Below, in pieces: positions 25,601 through 33,592 of a DNA stretch of 64,000 nucleotides (the first letter of the stretch is position 1; every line of letters begins with the position of its first letter). This DNA is from an uncultured Vicinamibacterales bacterium (lineage in GTDB: Bacteria > Acidobacteriota > Vicinamibacteria > Vicinamibacterales > UBA8438), in contig OY282382.1 in NCBI GenBank assembly GCA_958295905.1, forward strand, positions 2,752,001 to 2,816,000. The letters run 5' to 3'. Position numbers and translations under genes: made by a program. The notes beneath the pieces were generated by a model. The model did not search any database and was not told the DNA's origin. It saw nothing but the letters and a program-made list of their open reading frames with translations.

Positions 25601-26260
25601 ATGTCGCTACGCATCAACGACGTCGCCCCCGATTTCACGGCGGAATCGACGCAGGGCACCATCAACTTCCACGAGTGGATCGGGGACGGCTGGGCCATCC
25701 TGTGCTCGCACCCCAAGGACTTCACGCCGGTGTGCACGACGGAGCTGGGCTACATGGCCGGGCTGCAGCCGGAGTTCGAGAAACGCAACTGCAAGATTCT
25801 CGGCATCAGCGTCGACGGCGTGAGCAACCACGAGGCCTGGTCCCGGGACATCGAGGCGTCGCAGGGCCACGCCGTGACCTATCCCCTCATCGGCGATCCC
25901 CGGTTGAAGATCGTCAAGCAGTACGACATGCTGCCGGCCGACGCCGGGGACACCAGCGAAGGGCGCACGCCGGCCGACAACGCGACGGCGCGATCGGTGT
26001 TCGTCATCGGTCCCGACAAGAAGATCAAGGCCACCATCACCTACCCGATGAGCACCGGCCGCAACTTCGACGAGATCCTGCGCCTGGTGGACTCCTGCCA
26101 GCTCACGGCGTCGAAGAAGGTGGCCACCCCCGTGAACTGGAAGCAGGGCGAGGACGTCATCATCCTGCCGGCGGTGTCCGACGAGGACGCGAAGGCCGCG
26201 TACCCCGGCGGTTGGCGGCAGCCGTTGCCGTACATCCGGATCGTGCCGCAGCCGAAGTAG
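25601..26260 (+). CDS. 1-Cys peroxiredoxin (Prx6 family)
   Basis: This 219-residue protein starts at ATG 25601, 6 nt after GAGGAGGG. The peroxidatic cysteine lies in HPKDFTPVCTTELG (Cys45; the P-x-x-x-T-x-x-C signature), and the long C-terminal extension (NWKQGEDVIILPAVSDEDA) identifies the Prx6/AhpC-TSA-1-Cys group. It reduces hydrogen peroxide and organic or lipid peroxides in the cytoplasm. A second Cys at 35 is not at a known resolving position. The unusual repeat array immediately upstream makes the leader of this gene odd. Confidence 0.95.
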   Translation: MSLRINDVAPDFTAESTQGTINFHEWIGDGWAILCSHPKDFTPVCTTELGYMAGLQPEFEKRNCKILGISVDGVSNHEAWSRDIEASQGHAVTYPLIGDPRLKIVKQYDMLPADAGDTSEGRTPADNATARSVFVIGPDKKIKATITYPMSTGRNFDEILRLVDSCQLTASKKVATPVNWKQGEDVIILPAVSDEDAKAAYPGGWRQPLPYIRIVPQPK

Positions 26261-26441
26261 GGCGACGACGACGTTCTTTTTTGCGCGGCCTTGCGGTGGC
26301 GTCGGGCGTTTCGCCGGCGCGGAACGCCTGCGGCGCAAGCCCCCTGGTCGGCGATTTGAGGGTTGCATCCGGCGGTCGGGTATCAGAGGATCGGCGGGAC
26401 GGGTCCCGGAAGATCGGCGGGAGCCTGGGAGGAGAGCAGTC

Positions 26442-27629
26442 ATGCAGACGAGAAAAGGACGACGGCTGGCGTTCGGGGCGGTGAGCCTCGCGCTGGTCGC
26501 ACTGATCGGGGCCGGCGCCATGCTCGGCCGCACGGAGGCCATGCAGGGCGACCTGGTCTGGGGTCCGATATTCGAGGTGGACCCGCTGTGGCCGAAGCCG
26601 CTGCCGAACCACTGGTTGCTGGGCACCACCATCGGGGTGTCGGTCGACAACCGCGACCATATCTGGATCATCCACCGCGGCGATTCGCTGTCGGCCGGCG
26701 AGGTGCCGGCGGCGCAGGATCCGCCCGTGGCGGCCGAGTGCTGCTTCCCCGCGCCGCCCGTGCTCGAGTTCGACCAGGCCGGCCTCCTGGTCAACTACTG
26801 GGGCGGCCCCGGCGAGGGCTACGAGTGGCCGGCCTCGAACCACGGCCTCTTCGTCGACCACATGGACAACGTGTGGATCGGCGGCAACGGCGGCCCCGAC
26901 TCGCATCTCCTGAAGTTCACGCGGCAGGGGAACTTCCTGCTGCAGGTGGGCCGCTCGGGCGGCAACGCCGGCAGCAACGACACCGAGAACTTCGGCCGCG
27001 TCGCCAAGATCTTCGTGGACGCGAAGGACAACGAGGCGTACATCGCCGACGGCTATCTGAACAAGCGGGTCGTCGTGCTCGACGCCGAGACCGGTGCCTT
27101 CAAGCGCTTCTGGGGCGCCTACGGCAACACCCCGGACGACACCGACCTCGGCCGCTACGACCCGAACGCCGAGCCCGCGCAGCAGTTCCGGACCCCGGTG
27201 CATTGCGCCGAGCTGTCGAACGACGGCCTCGTCTACGTCTGCGACCGCGTGAACAACCGGATTCAGGTGTTCCAGAAGGACGGCACGTTCGTCGAAGAGC
27301 TGATCGTGGCCCGGGACACCCTGGGGGCCGGGTCGGCCTGGGACATCGCGTTCTCGCGCGACGCCGACCAGAAGTACCTCTACATGGCGGACGGCGTGAA
27401 CGAGAAGGTCTACATCATCGACCGCGCAGAGATGCAGGTGCTGTCGAGCTTCGGCGACGGCGGGCGCCAGCCGGGTCAGTTCTACGGCACCCACAGCATC
27501 ATGACCGACTCGAGCGGCAACATCTACACGACCGAGACGTTCGAGGGCAAGCGCGTGCAGAAGTTCGTCTACAAGGGCGAGGGTCCGATTCGCGCCGGCG
27601 ACCAGGGCGTCGTCTGGCCGTCCAACTAA
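26442..27629 (+). CDS. Exported NHL-repeat beta-propeller protein
   Basis: This 395-residue protein follows a strong GGAGGAG site. It has an N-terminal signal or anchor (LAFGAVSLALVALIGAGAML) and then six or so NHL-type blades, for example NHGLFVDHMDNVWIGGNG, HCAELSNDGLVYVCDRVNNR and THSIMTDSSGNIYTTETFEG. Such proteins resemble the lyase domain of peptidyl-alpha-hydroxyglycine alpha-amidating lyase but lack a firm assignment. A perfect 16-bp hairpin follows the stop at 27648. Confidence 0.88.
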   Translation: MQTRKGRRLAFGAVSLALVALIGAGAMLGRTEAMQGDLVWGPIFEVDPLWPKPLPNHWLLGTTIGVSVDNRDHIWIIHRGDSLSAGEVPAAQDPPVAAECCFPAPPVLEFDQAGLLVNYWGGPGEGYEWPASNHGLFVDHMDNVWIGGNGGPDSHLLKFTRQGNFLLQVGRSGGNAGSNDTENFGRVAKIFVDAKDNEAYIADGYLNKRVVVLDAETGAFKRFWGAYGNTPDDTDLGRYDPNAEPAQQFRTPVHCAELSNDGLVYVCDRVNNRIQVFQKDGTFVEELIVARDTLGAGSAWDIAFSRDADQKYLYMADGVNEKVYIIDRAEMQVLSSFGDGGRQPGQFYGTHSIMTDSSGNIYTTETFEGKRVQKFVYKGEGPIRAGDQGVVWPSN

Positions 27630-27647
27630 CGGTCCCGGCATGCATCC

Positions 27648-27683
27648 CTCGGGGGACCGGGGCGCGGGCCCCGGTCCCCCGAG
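27648..27683 (+). terminator. Perfect 16-bp hairpin after the NHL gene
   Basis: Arms 27648-27663 and 27668-27683 are fully complementary with a GCGG tetraloop, 18 nt after the stop codon. No T-run follows, so termination efficiency is uncertain. It lies inside a longer open frame of the next gene, which argues for the later start at 27862. Confidence 0.6.
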
Positions 27684-27861
27684 CGGGCCGCACCCGGCGG
27701 CGAGACGAGTGAAGCGGCGAAGCGCGCCGCTCCTGCCGCCAGGGCGGCCGGCTCTCCGCGCCCCACCGGCAGTTTCGGCTCGACACGCGGCGCGCCCCTT
27801 CGTCCCCGCCCACGCGATCCGCGGCGGTGCGCTGGATTTCGAGGGCGGATCGGGCCACGGC

Positions 27862-28275
27862 ATGGGAGAGATCAACGCAAGCGTCGTCCTGGAGAATCCC
27901 GGCGACCGAGACCATTTTCGGCGGGGATACGGCCAGGAATCCGATGTCCGCCGTTCGACGGTCGACGCGATCGTCGATACGGGTGCCGTGATGCTGGTTC
28001 TGCTGCAGAACGTGGTGGAACGTCTTGGTCTGGAGCAGCGCGGCACCGTCATGGTCACCTACGCGGACGAACGCCAGGATGAACGACCGATCGCCGGTCC
28101 GGTTACGGTCTGGATCGGCAACCGGTCCCTGAACACCGATTGCATCGTCGGTCCGCCGCTGAGCGAGCCGTTGATCGGCCAAGTCGTCCTTGAGACGCTG
28201 GACCTGATTGCCGATTGCGCGAATCGCACGTTGGAGCCCCGGTTTCCCGACTATCCGTTGCTCAAGCTGAAATGA
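27862..28275 (+). CDS. Retropepsin-like (clan AA) aspartic protease
   Basis: This 137-residue protein from ATG 27862 has the catalytic motif VDAIVDTGAVMLVLL (Asp-Thr-Gly-Ala) and the downstream hydrophobic-Gly segment SEPLIGQVVLETLDLIAD, as in the small bacterial homodimeric retropepsin-like family. No signal peptide is present, so it is probably cytoplasmic. A longer frame from 27640 has low-complexity Pro/Arg-rich sequence and crosses a terminator-like hairpin. The stop overlaps the multicopper oxidase start by ATGA. The substrate is unknown. Confidence 0.82.
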   Translation: MGEINASVVLENPGDRDHFRRGYGQESDVRRSTVDAIVDTGAVMLVLLQNVVERLGLEQRGTVMVTYADERQDERPIAGPVTVWIGNRSLNTDCIVGPPLSEPLIGQVVLETLDLIADCANRTLEPRFPDYPLLKLK

Positions 28276-30431
28276 GACAGTCGGCGTGGGGCCCCTCCCT
28301 GTGCCTCGCGGCGCTGTCGGCGTTTGCGCCGCTGGTCGCAGGCGGCCAGTCGCCGGTCGACGCCCTCCGGTGTCCCGCCCTCGACCCGCGCGGACCCGCG
28401 GCCGACCCCGACCTGTACTGCATCGAGCTGGTTCACGCTCCCGACTTCCCCGGCGTCTCGGGCTACGTCGAGCTCACGCCGCCGCCCTCGCCGTTCGGCG
28501 CCTCGGTCACCGCCGGCGGCAGTCACCGCTTCGACCTGACCCTGCACGCCGCCGGCCTGCCCGATCCGGCGGCGCTCGGCGACTACCGCGGCTATGTGGC
28601 CTGGGCCGCCACCCCGCGCCTGCGGCCGGTGGTCAACCTGGGGCCGGTCGCCAACGGCCGCACCGCGCTCCCGCCCGTCGACCTCGACAAGTTCCTCGTG
28701 CTCGTCACCGCCGAGGCGGCGCCGGACGGGCCCGCGTGGGACGGACGCATCGTGTTGCGGGGCATCTCCGCCGGCATGCGCATGGAGCCGGAGGACCTGC
28801 TGGCGGTGACCGGGATGGTCGGGGGCGGCGCGCCGCCGCCTCCCGCGCGCGGCTGGACGCGTCCCCCCATGCATCCGTCGGTGGCGATGATGCCGGGGGT
28901 CGGCCGCCTCGCTCCGCCCGTCGACCCGTTCCTGCCCTCGGCCGTAGAGCCGCCCCCCGCCGCCCGGCCGCGCGAGATCGTCCGGCTCGGCGACGGCGGC
29001 GCCCTCGACCTCGAAGCGGGGCTGGTGCGCCGTACCATCGGGGGCCGGACGTTTACCATGTACGGCTTCAACGGCCAGTATCCGGGTCCCCTCATCCAGG
29101 TGCCGCAGGGGGCCGCGATCACCGTCAACGTCGTCAACCGGCTCGCGGTGCCCACGGCCGTCCACTGGCACGGCATCCGCCTCGAGAACCGGTTCGACGG
29201 CGTCCCCGGCCTCACCCAGGACCCCATCGCGCCGGGCGCGACGTTCCGGTATCGGATTGTCTTCCCGGACGCCGGCCTCTACTGGTACCACCCGCATCAC
29301 CGCGAGGACTTCCAGCAGGACCTCGGGCTGTACGGGAACCTGCGGGTGGACGCGCCGGACCCGGAGTACTTCGGCCCCGCGAACCGCGAGCAGGTGCTGA
29401 TGCTGGACGACCTGCTGGCCGGCGGGACCGGCCTCGTGCCGTTCGGCCGCGACCGGGCGACCCATGCCCTGATGGGCCGGTTCGGAAACCTGCTGCTCGT
29501 CAACGGCGAGCCCGAGTACCGCCTGACGGTGGCGCGGGGCGAGGTCGTCCGCTTCTTCCTCACCAACGTCTCGAACACGCGCACGTTCAACGTCTCGTTC
29601 GGCGGCGCCGCCATCAAGCTGGTGGCGTCCGACGTCGGGAAGTTCGAGCGGCAGACGTGGGTCGACAGCGTGGTCATCGCGCCGGCCGAGCGCTACATCG
29701 TCGAGGTCCGCTTCGACGAGCCGGGCGAGACGCGGCTCGTCAACCGCGTGCGCGCCATCGACCACGTCTACGGGAACTACTTTCCCGACGAGGCGGCGCT
29801 CGGAGCGGTCACCGTCACCGATGCCCCGGCCGTCCCGGACCACGGGGCCAGCTTCCGCGAGCTGCGGACCCACCCGGACGTCGCGTCCGACATCGACCGC
29901 TACCGCGGCAACTTCGATCGGCCGGTCGACCACCGGCTCCTCCTGACTCTCGAGCTCGGCGCGCTGCCCGACCCCCTCGAGCCCTTGCTGAACCTGGACC
30001 GGTCGTTCTTCAACCCCGTCGAGTGGAGCGGCACCATGCCCCGCATGAACTGGGTGACGACGGCCGGCGAGGTGCGGTGGATATTGCGCGACCTCGACAC
30101 CGGGCTCGAGAACGGCGCCATCGACTGGCGCTTCAGACGGGGCGATGTCGTGAAGATACGCCTGCGCAACGATCGGAGGGCCGTGCACGCGATGCAGCAC
30201 CCGGTCCACATCCACGGGCAGCGGTTCCTGCTGCTCGGCCGCGACGGCGTACCGAACGACAATCTGGTCTGGAAGGACACGGTGCTGCTGCCGGCGGGCT
30301 CGACCGCCGATCTGCTGCTGGAGCTGTCGAACCCGGGTCGCTGGATGCTGCACTGCCACATCGCCGAGCATCTCGAATCGGGCATGAAGCTGGTGTTCGA
30401 CGTCGCGGCGGGTCCGCCGCCGGGACGTTGA
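28272..30431 (+). CDS. Exported multicopper oxidase
   Basis: This 719-residue protein starts with ATG overlapping the protease stop. The N-terminal about 240 residues after the signal peptide are a lineage-specific extension with Pro-rich loops. The rest is a cupredoxin-type oxidase with all copper-binding motifs: HWHG, YWYHPHHRED, HPVHIHGQ, and HCHIAEHLESGM including the type 1 Cys and axial Met. It probably oxidises metals or phenolics with reduction of oxygen in the periplasm. Coupling to a cytoplasmic-type aspartic protease gene is unusual. Confidence 0.92.
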   Translation: MRQSAWGPSLCLAALSAFAPLVAGGQSPVDALRCPALDPRGPAADPDLYCIELVHAPDFPGVSGYVELTPPPSPFGASVTAGGSHRFDLTLHAAGLPDPAALGDYRGYVAWAATPRLRPVVNLGPVANGRTALPPVDLDKFLVLVTAEAAPDGPAWDGRIVLRGISAGMRMEPEDLLAVTGMVGGGAPPPPARGWTRPPMHPSVAMMPGVGRLAPPVDPFLPSAVEPPPAARPREIVRLGDGGALDLEAGLVRRTIGGRTFTMYGFNGQYPGPLIQVPQGAAITVNVVNRLAVPTAVHWHGIRLENRFDGVPGLTQDPIAPGATFRYRIVFPDAGLYWYHPHHREDFQQDLGLYGNLRVDAPDPEYFGPANREQVLMLDDLLAGGTGLVPFGRDRATHALMGRFGNLLLVNGEPEYRLTVARGEVVRFFLTNVSNTRTFNVSFGGAAIKLVASDVGKFERQTWVDSVVIAPAERYIVEVRFDEPGETRLVNRVRAIDHVYGNYFPDEAALGAVTVTDAPAVPDHGASFRELRTHPDVASDIDRYRGNFDRPVDHRLLLTLELGALPDPLEPLLNLDRSFFNPVEWSGTMPRMNWVTTAGEVRWILRDLDTGLENGAIDWRFRRGDVVKIRLRNDRRAVHAMQHPVHIHGQRFLLLGRDGVPNDNLVWKDTVLLPAGSTADLLLELSNPGRWMLHCHIAEHLESGMKLVFDVAAGPPPGR

Positions 30432-30470
30432 GAGGATGTCAAAGGCGGCGAAGCGGCTACTGCTGGAAAG

Positions 30471-30706
30471 AACTCGGTGATGATCGGCCGCCTCCCGTGC
30501 GCTCCGCTCCGCGCGTGCCGGCGCCCGTCACCACGCTGCGCGTCGATTTCATGCCGCGCGGGTCCGGCCGCGCCGGGTGGAAACGAGAAAGAAACTCGGT
30601 GATGATCGGCCGCCTCCCGTGCGCTCCGCCCCGCGCGTGCCGGCGCCCGTCACCCCGCCGCGCGTCGATTTCATGCCGCGCGGGTCCGGCCGCGCCGGGT
30701 GGAAAA
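30471..30706 (+). repeat. 114-bp tandem duplication
   Basis: The segments 30471-30584 and 30593-30706 (offset 122 nt) are near-identical, with only a few mismatches such as GCTCC/GCCCC. The unit starts AACTCGGTGATGATCGGCCG and ends GCCGGGTGGAAA. It lies between the oxidase and amidohydrolase genes. The rest of the gap to 30903 holds no gene that I recognise. Confidence 0.9.
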
Positions 30707-30903
30707 CGACTACGAGAGGAAACCGACAGCGCAGGGGGAAGTTGCCGCCGCTGAACGACCATGCCGGACGGGTACTGGTGCGAGTGTCGCGAAGTGCCCG
30801 TTCATGCGAAAAAGAGATGGTGCAAGTATCCGGTCATACGAACGCTCCGCCGTGTTCGTCTTTCGGGCGGGGGCGTCGCTTCAAGGAAGACGGAGGAACA
30901 GCC

Positions 30904-32322
30904 ATGCGCAACCTGATCGCCACGCTCGTGCTCCTGGCCCTTGCCGCGCCCTTCGCGCCGGCGCAGCCGGCAAGCGCGCTGTCCGACGCGGTGCGGCAGT
31001 TCGTCGAGGTTGACGACGCGGTGGTCGCCTTGACCGGCGTGCAGGTGGTCGACGGCGCCGGCCGGGCCGCGGCCGGCGGTCAGACCGTCGTGATCCGGGA
31101 CGGCCGCATCGCCGCGGTGGGGCCGGACGCCGAAGTCGCGGTTCCCGCCGACGCGCGCACCCTGGCCCTCGCCGGGCACACCGTCGTGCCCGGGTTCGTC
31201 GGCCTGCACGACCACACGTTCTACATGACCCGCGGCCGGCGGGTGCAGCTCAACTTCAGCGCGCCGCGCCTCTATCTGGCGAGCGGGGTGACGACCATCC
31301 GGACCACCGGGGCCTTCTCGCCGTACAGCGAGCTGAATCTCAAGCGCGCGATCCAGGAGGGCCGCGAAATCGGGCCGCGCATGTACATCACCGGCCCCTA
31401 CCTGTCGGGGGCCGGCGCGTCGTCGCAGATGTTCCAGGTCGGCACCCCGGAGGACGCGCGGCGGGTCGTCGCCTACTGGGCCGACGAGGGCGTGGACTGG
31501 TTCAAGGCGTACACCCGCATCGGCGACGAAGAGCTGGCCGCGGCCATCGACGAGGCGCACCGGCGGGGCGTCAAGGTCACCGGGCACCTGTGCTCGGTCT
31601 CGTTCCGGGAAGCGGTGGACCTCGGCATCGACAACATCGAGCACGGCTTCTTCACCAACAGCGACTACGTCCCCGGCAAGGAGCCGGGCGTGTGCCCGCC
31701 CGGGGTGCAGCGCAGCCTGCTCGAGGTCGACGTGAACGGCGACGCCGTCGCCGCCACCATCCGCGCCATGGTCGAGGGCGGCGTCGCCATGACCTCGACC
31801 CTCGCCGTCTACGAGCTCGCGGTGCCGAACCGCCCGCCCCTCGAAGACCGGGTGCTCGACATGCTCGCCCCCGGCGCCCGCGACGAGTACCTGGCGTCGC
31901 GGGCCGACGTGGCCTCGCGCGACGACGCGCCGATGGCCACCCTGTTCCCCAAGGCGCAGCGGTTCGAGAAGCTGTTCGCCGACGCCGGGGGGCTGCTCGC
32001 GGCCGGCGTCGACCCCACCGGCATGGGCGGGGCGCTGCCCGGCTACGGCGACCAGCGGAACTACGAGCTGCTGCTCGAGGCCGGGTTCACCCCCGAGCAG
32101 GTCATCGAGATCATGACCCTGAACGGCGCCCGCGTGCTCGGCGAAGACGCCCGGTTCGGCTCGATCGAGGCGGGCAAGCTGGCCGACCTCATCGTCATCG
32201 ACGGCGACCCGGTGCGCCGCCCGGCCGAGATCCGCAACGTCGCGCTGGTGTTCAAGGAGGGCGTCGGCTACGACGCGCCCGCCCTCGCCGAGTCCGTGAA
32301 GGGCATCGTCGGCCTGCGGTGA
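30904..32322 (+). CDS. Exported metal-dependent amidohydrolase
   Basis: This 472-residue protein follows GGAGG about 6 nt before its ATG and carries a signal peptide (LIATLVLLALAAPFAPAQ). The metal ligands of the amidohydrolase superfamily are in order: HDH in GLHDHTF, Lys in WFKAYTRI, His in VTGHLCSV, His in NIEHGFF and Asp in GVDPTGMG. The last part (ASEAIEAGKLADLIVI-like: FGSIEAGKLADLIVIDGDP) is the typical beta-sandwich return. Imidazolonepropionase and prolidase-like members hydrolyse cyclic amides or dipeptides; the substrate is not assigned. Confidence 0.88.
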   Translation: MRNLIATLVLLALAAPFAPAQPASALSDAVRQFVEVDDAVVALTGVQVVDGAGRAAAGGQTVVIRDGRIAAVGPDAEVAVPADARTLALAGHTVVPGFVGLHDHTFYMTRGRRVQLNFSAPRLYLASGVTTIRTTGAFSPYSELNLKRAIQEGREIGPRMYITGPYLSGAGASSQMFQVGTPEDARRVVAYWADEGVDWFKAYTRIGDEELAAAIDEAHRRGVKVTGHLCSVSFREAVDLGIDNIEHGFFTNSDYVPGKEPGVCPPGVQRSLLEVDVNGDAVAATIRAMVEGGVAMTSTLAVYELAVPNRPPLEDRVLDMLAPGARDEYLASRADVASRDDAPMATLFPKAQRFEKLFADAGGLLAAGVDPTGMGGALPGYGDQRNYELLLEAGFTPEQVIEIMTLNGARVLGEDARFGSIEAGKLADLIVIDGDPVRRPAEIRNVALVFKEGVGYDAPALAESVKGIVGLR

Positions 32323-32427
32323 TGCGCCGGCCGGGCGCCCGGGTCGGAACCGTCGGACCCGTGGACGGGACGCAACGCACCGTCATCGCCCGGCTACCCC
32401 GGCTGCGCCGTCGAGGAGGCGACGTTC

Positions 32428-33066
32428 GTGCCCGTCGGCGCGGAGGAGCTCCCCGCGGCCATGAGCGCCTGGGAGCGGTACGTGCACCGCGAGGCCCCCG
32501 ATCGGCTGGTGCAGCTCGCCGTCCTGCACGCCGAGTTCGAGGCCCTGCACCCGTTCCTGGACGGCAACGGCCGCCTGGGCCGCATGCTGGTGCCTCTGTT
32601 CCTGTGGCAATGCGGCCTCATCGGCCAGCCCATGTTCTACATCAGCGCCTATTTCGAGGCCCGCCGCGACGCTTACTACGAAGGGCTTCTCGCCGTCTCC
32701 CGCGACGACGACTGGACCGGATGGTGCCGGTTCTTCTTGAAGGCGGTCCGGGCGCAGGCCGAGGAAAACCTGACGAAAGCGAGGGGTACCCTCGACCTCT
32801 ACGAGACCATGAAGGGGCGGGTGGCGGACGTGACCCGCTCCCGGTACGCCATCCACACCCTGGACTGGATCTTCGAGCACCCGATCTTCAACAGCAGCAG
32901 CTTCGCGGCCGACGCGGGGATTCCGGACCGCACGGCGCGGCGGCTTCTGGCCGCGCTGTGCGACCACGGCATCCTGCGGGTCATCAGGCCCGGCAACGGC
33001 CGCCGGGGGACCATCCTCGTGTTCCCGGACCTCCTGAACATTGCCGAGGGCCGGAACGTGTTTTGA
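32428..33066 (+). CDS. Fic-family AMP-transferase, N-terminally truncated
   Basis: The 212-residue frame has an intact Fic motif HPFLDGNGRLGR and a C-terminal winged-helix-like domain (SSSFAADAGIPDRTARRLLA). Typical Fic proteins of this type have about 130 more N-terminal residues, including the inhibitory helix. Here the matching frame upstream holds only a short degenerate stretch before the amidohydrolase stop. GTG 32428 is the first usable start. Fic enzymes transfer AMP to protein Tyr/Thr. The truncated copy may be unregulated or inactive. Its 3' end (from 33048) is the first unit of a tandem repeat. Confidence 0.7.
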   Translation: MPVGAEELPAAMSAWERYVHREAPDRLVQLAVLHAEFEALHPFLDGNGRLGRMLVPLFLWQCGLIGQPMFYISAYFEARRDAYYEGLLAVSRDDDWTGWCRFFLKAVRAQAEENLTKARGTLDLYETMKGRVADVTRSRYAIHTLDWIFEHPIFNSSSFAADAGIPDRTARRLLAALCDHGILRVIRPGNGRRGTILVFPDLLNIAEGRNVF

Positions 33067-33400
33067 CGGTCATCCGTGTCCGGCGGGTCATTTTGTCGGC
33101 CATTTTTGTGAAAATGTGTCCGGCAACGAGATTTGGCGGTCACCGGTGACCGGCAACGGACTCCGGCGGCGGCGGGAGTCCGGTCGGGGCCGGAACGTGT
33201 TTCGACGGTCATCCGTGTCCGGCGAGTCGTTTTATCGGCCAGTGTTAGGAAAATATGACCGGCAAGCGGCGTCCGATCGGCGGGAGGATGGCGGGGCCGG
33301 AACGTGTTTGCCGGCCATCCGTGTCCGGCGAGTCGCTTTGTCGGCCATTTTTATGAAAATGTGTCCGGCAACGAGATTTGGCGGTCACCGGTGACCGGCA
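33048..33400 (+). repeat. Three degenerate tandem repeats between Fic and hsdM
   Basis: Units start at 33048 (inside the Fic 3' end), 33187 and 33294 with GGGCCGGAACGTGTTT, then CATCCGTGTCCGGC and a CATTTT-GAAAATG hairpin. Units 1 and 3 also share a perfect 16-nt palindrome CGGTCACCGGTGACCG (33137-33152, 33382-33397). The AT-rich hairpin and repeated GTCCGGC boxes look like the multiple-repeat ends of a lost transposon (IS21-like, inference). Confidence 0.75.
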
Positions 33401-33592
33401 AGCGGCACAGGAATCACGGTCAGGCGGGTTCGTCGCGGGTCAGGCGCTCGGCCGTGTTCCTGCGTTCCGGATCGGCCATCGTTCGGTCTCCAGCGCGCGT
33501 GCGTCCCGAGCCCGAGGGGCCGAGGGGCCGCGCCGCGCATCGGGTAGGATACCCCTGCCGGCGGCCGGCCGCCGGCCTGACCAAGCCGCCCG

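Noticed and set aside
27640-27861. N-terminal extension of the aspartic protease from ATG 27640
   Set aside because: The segment is Pro/Arg-rich, crosses a perfect 16-bp hairpin and does not resemble the family, which starts near MGEI.
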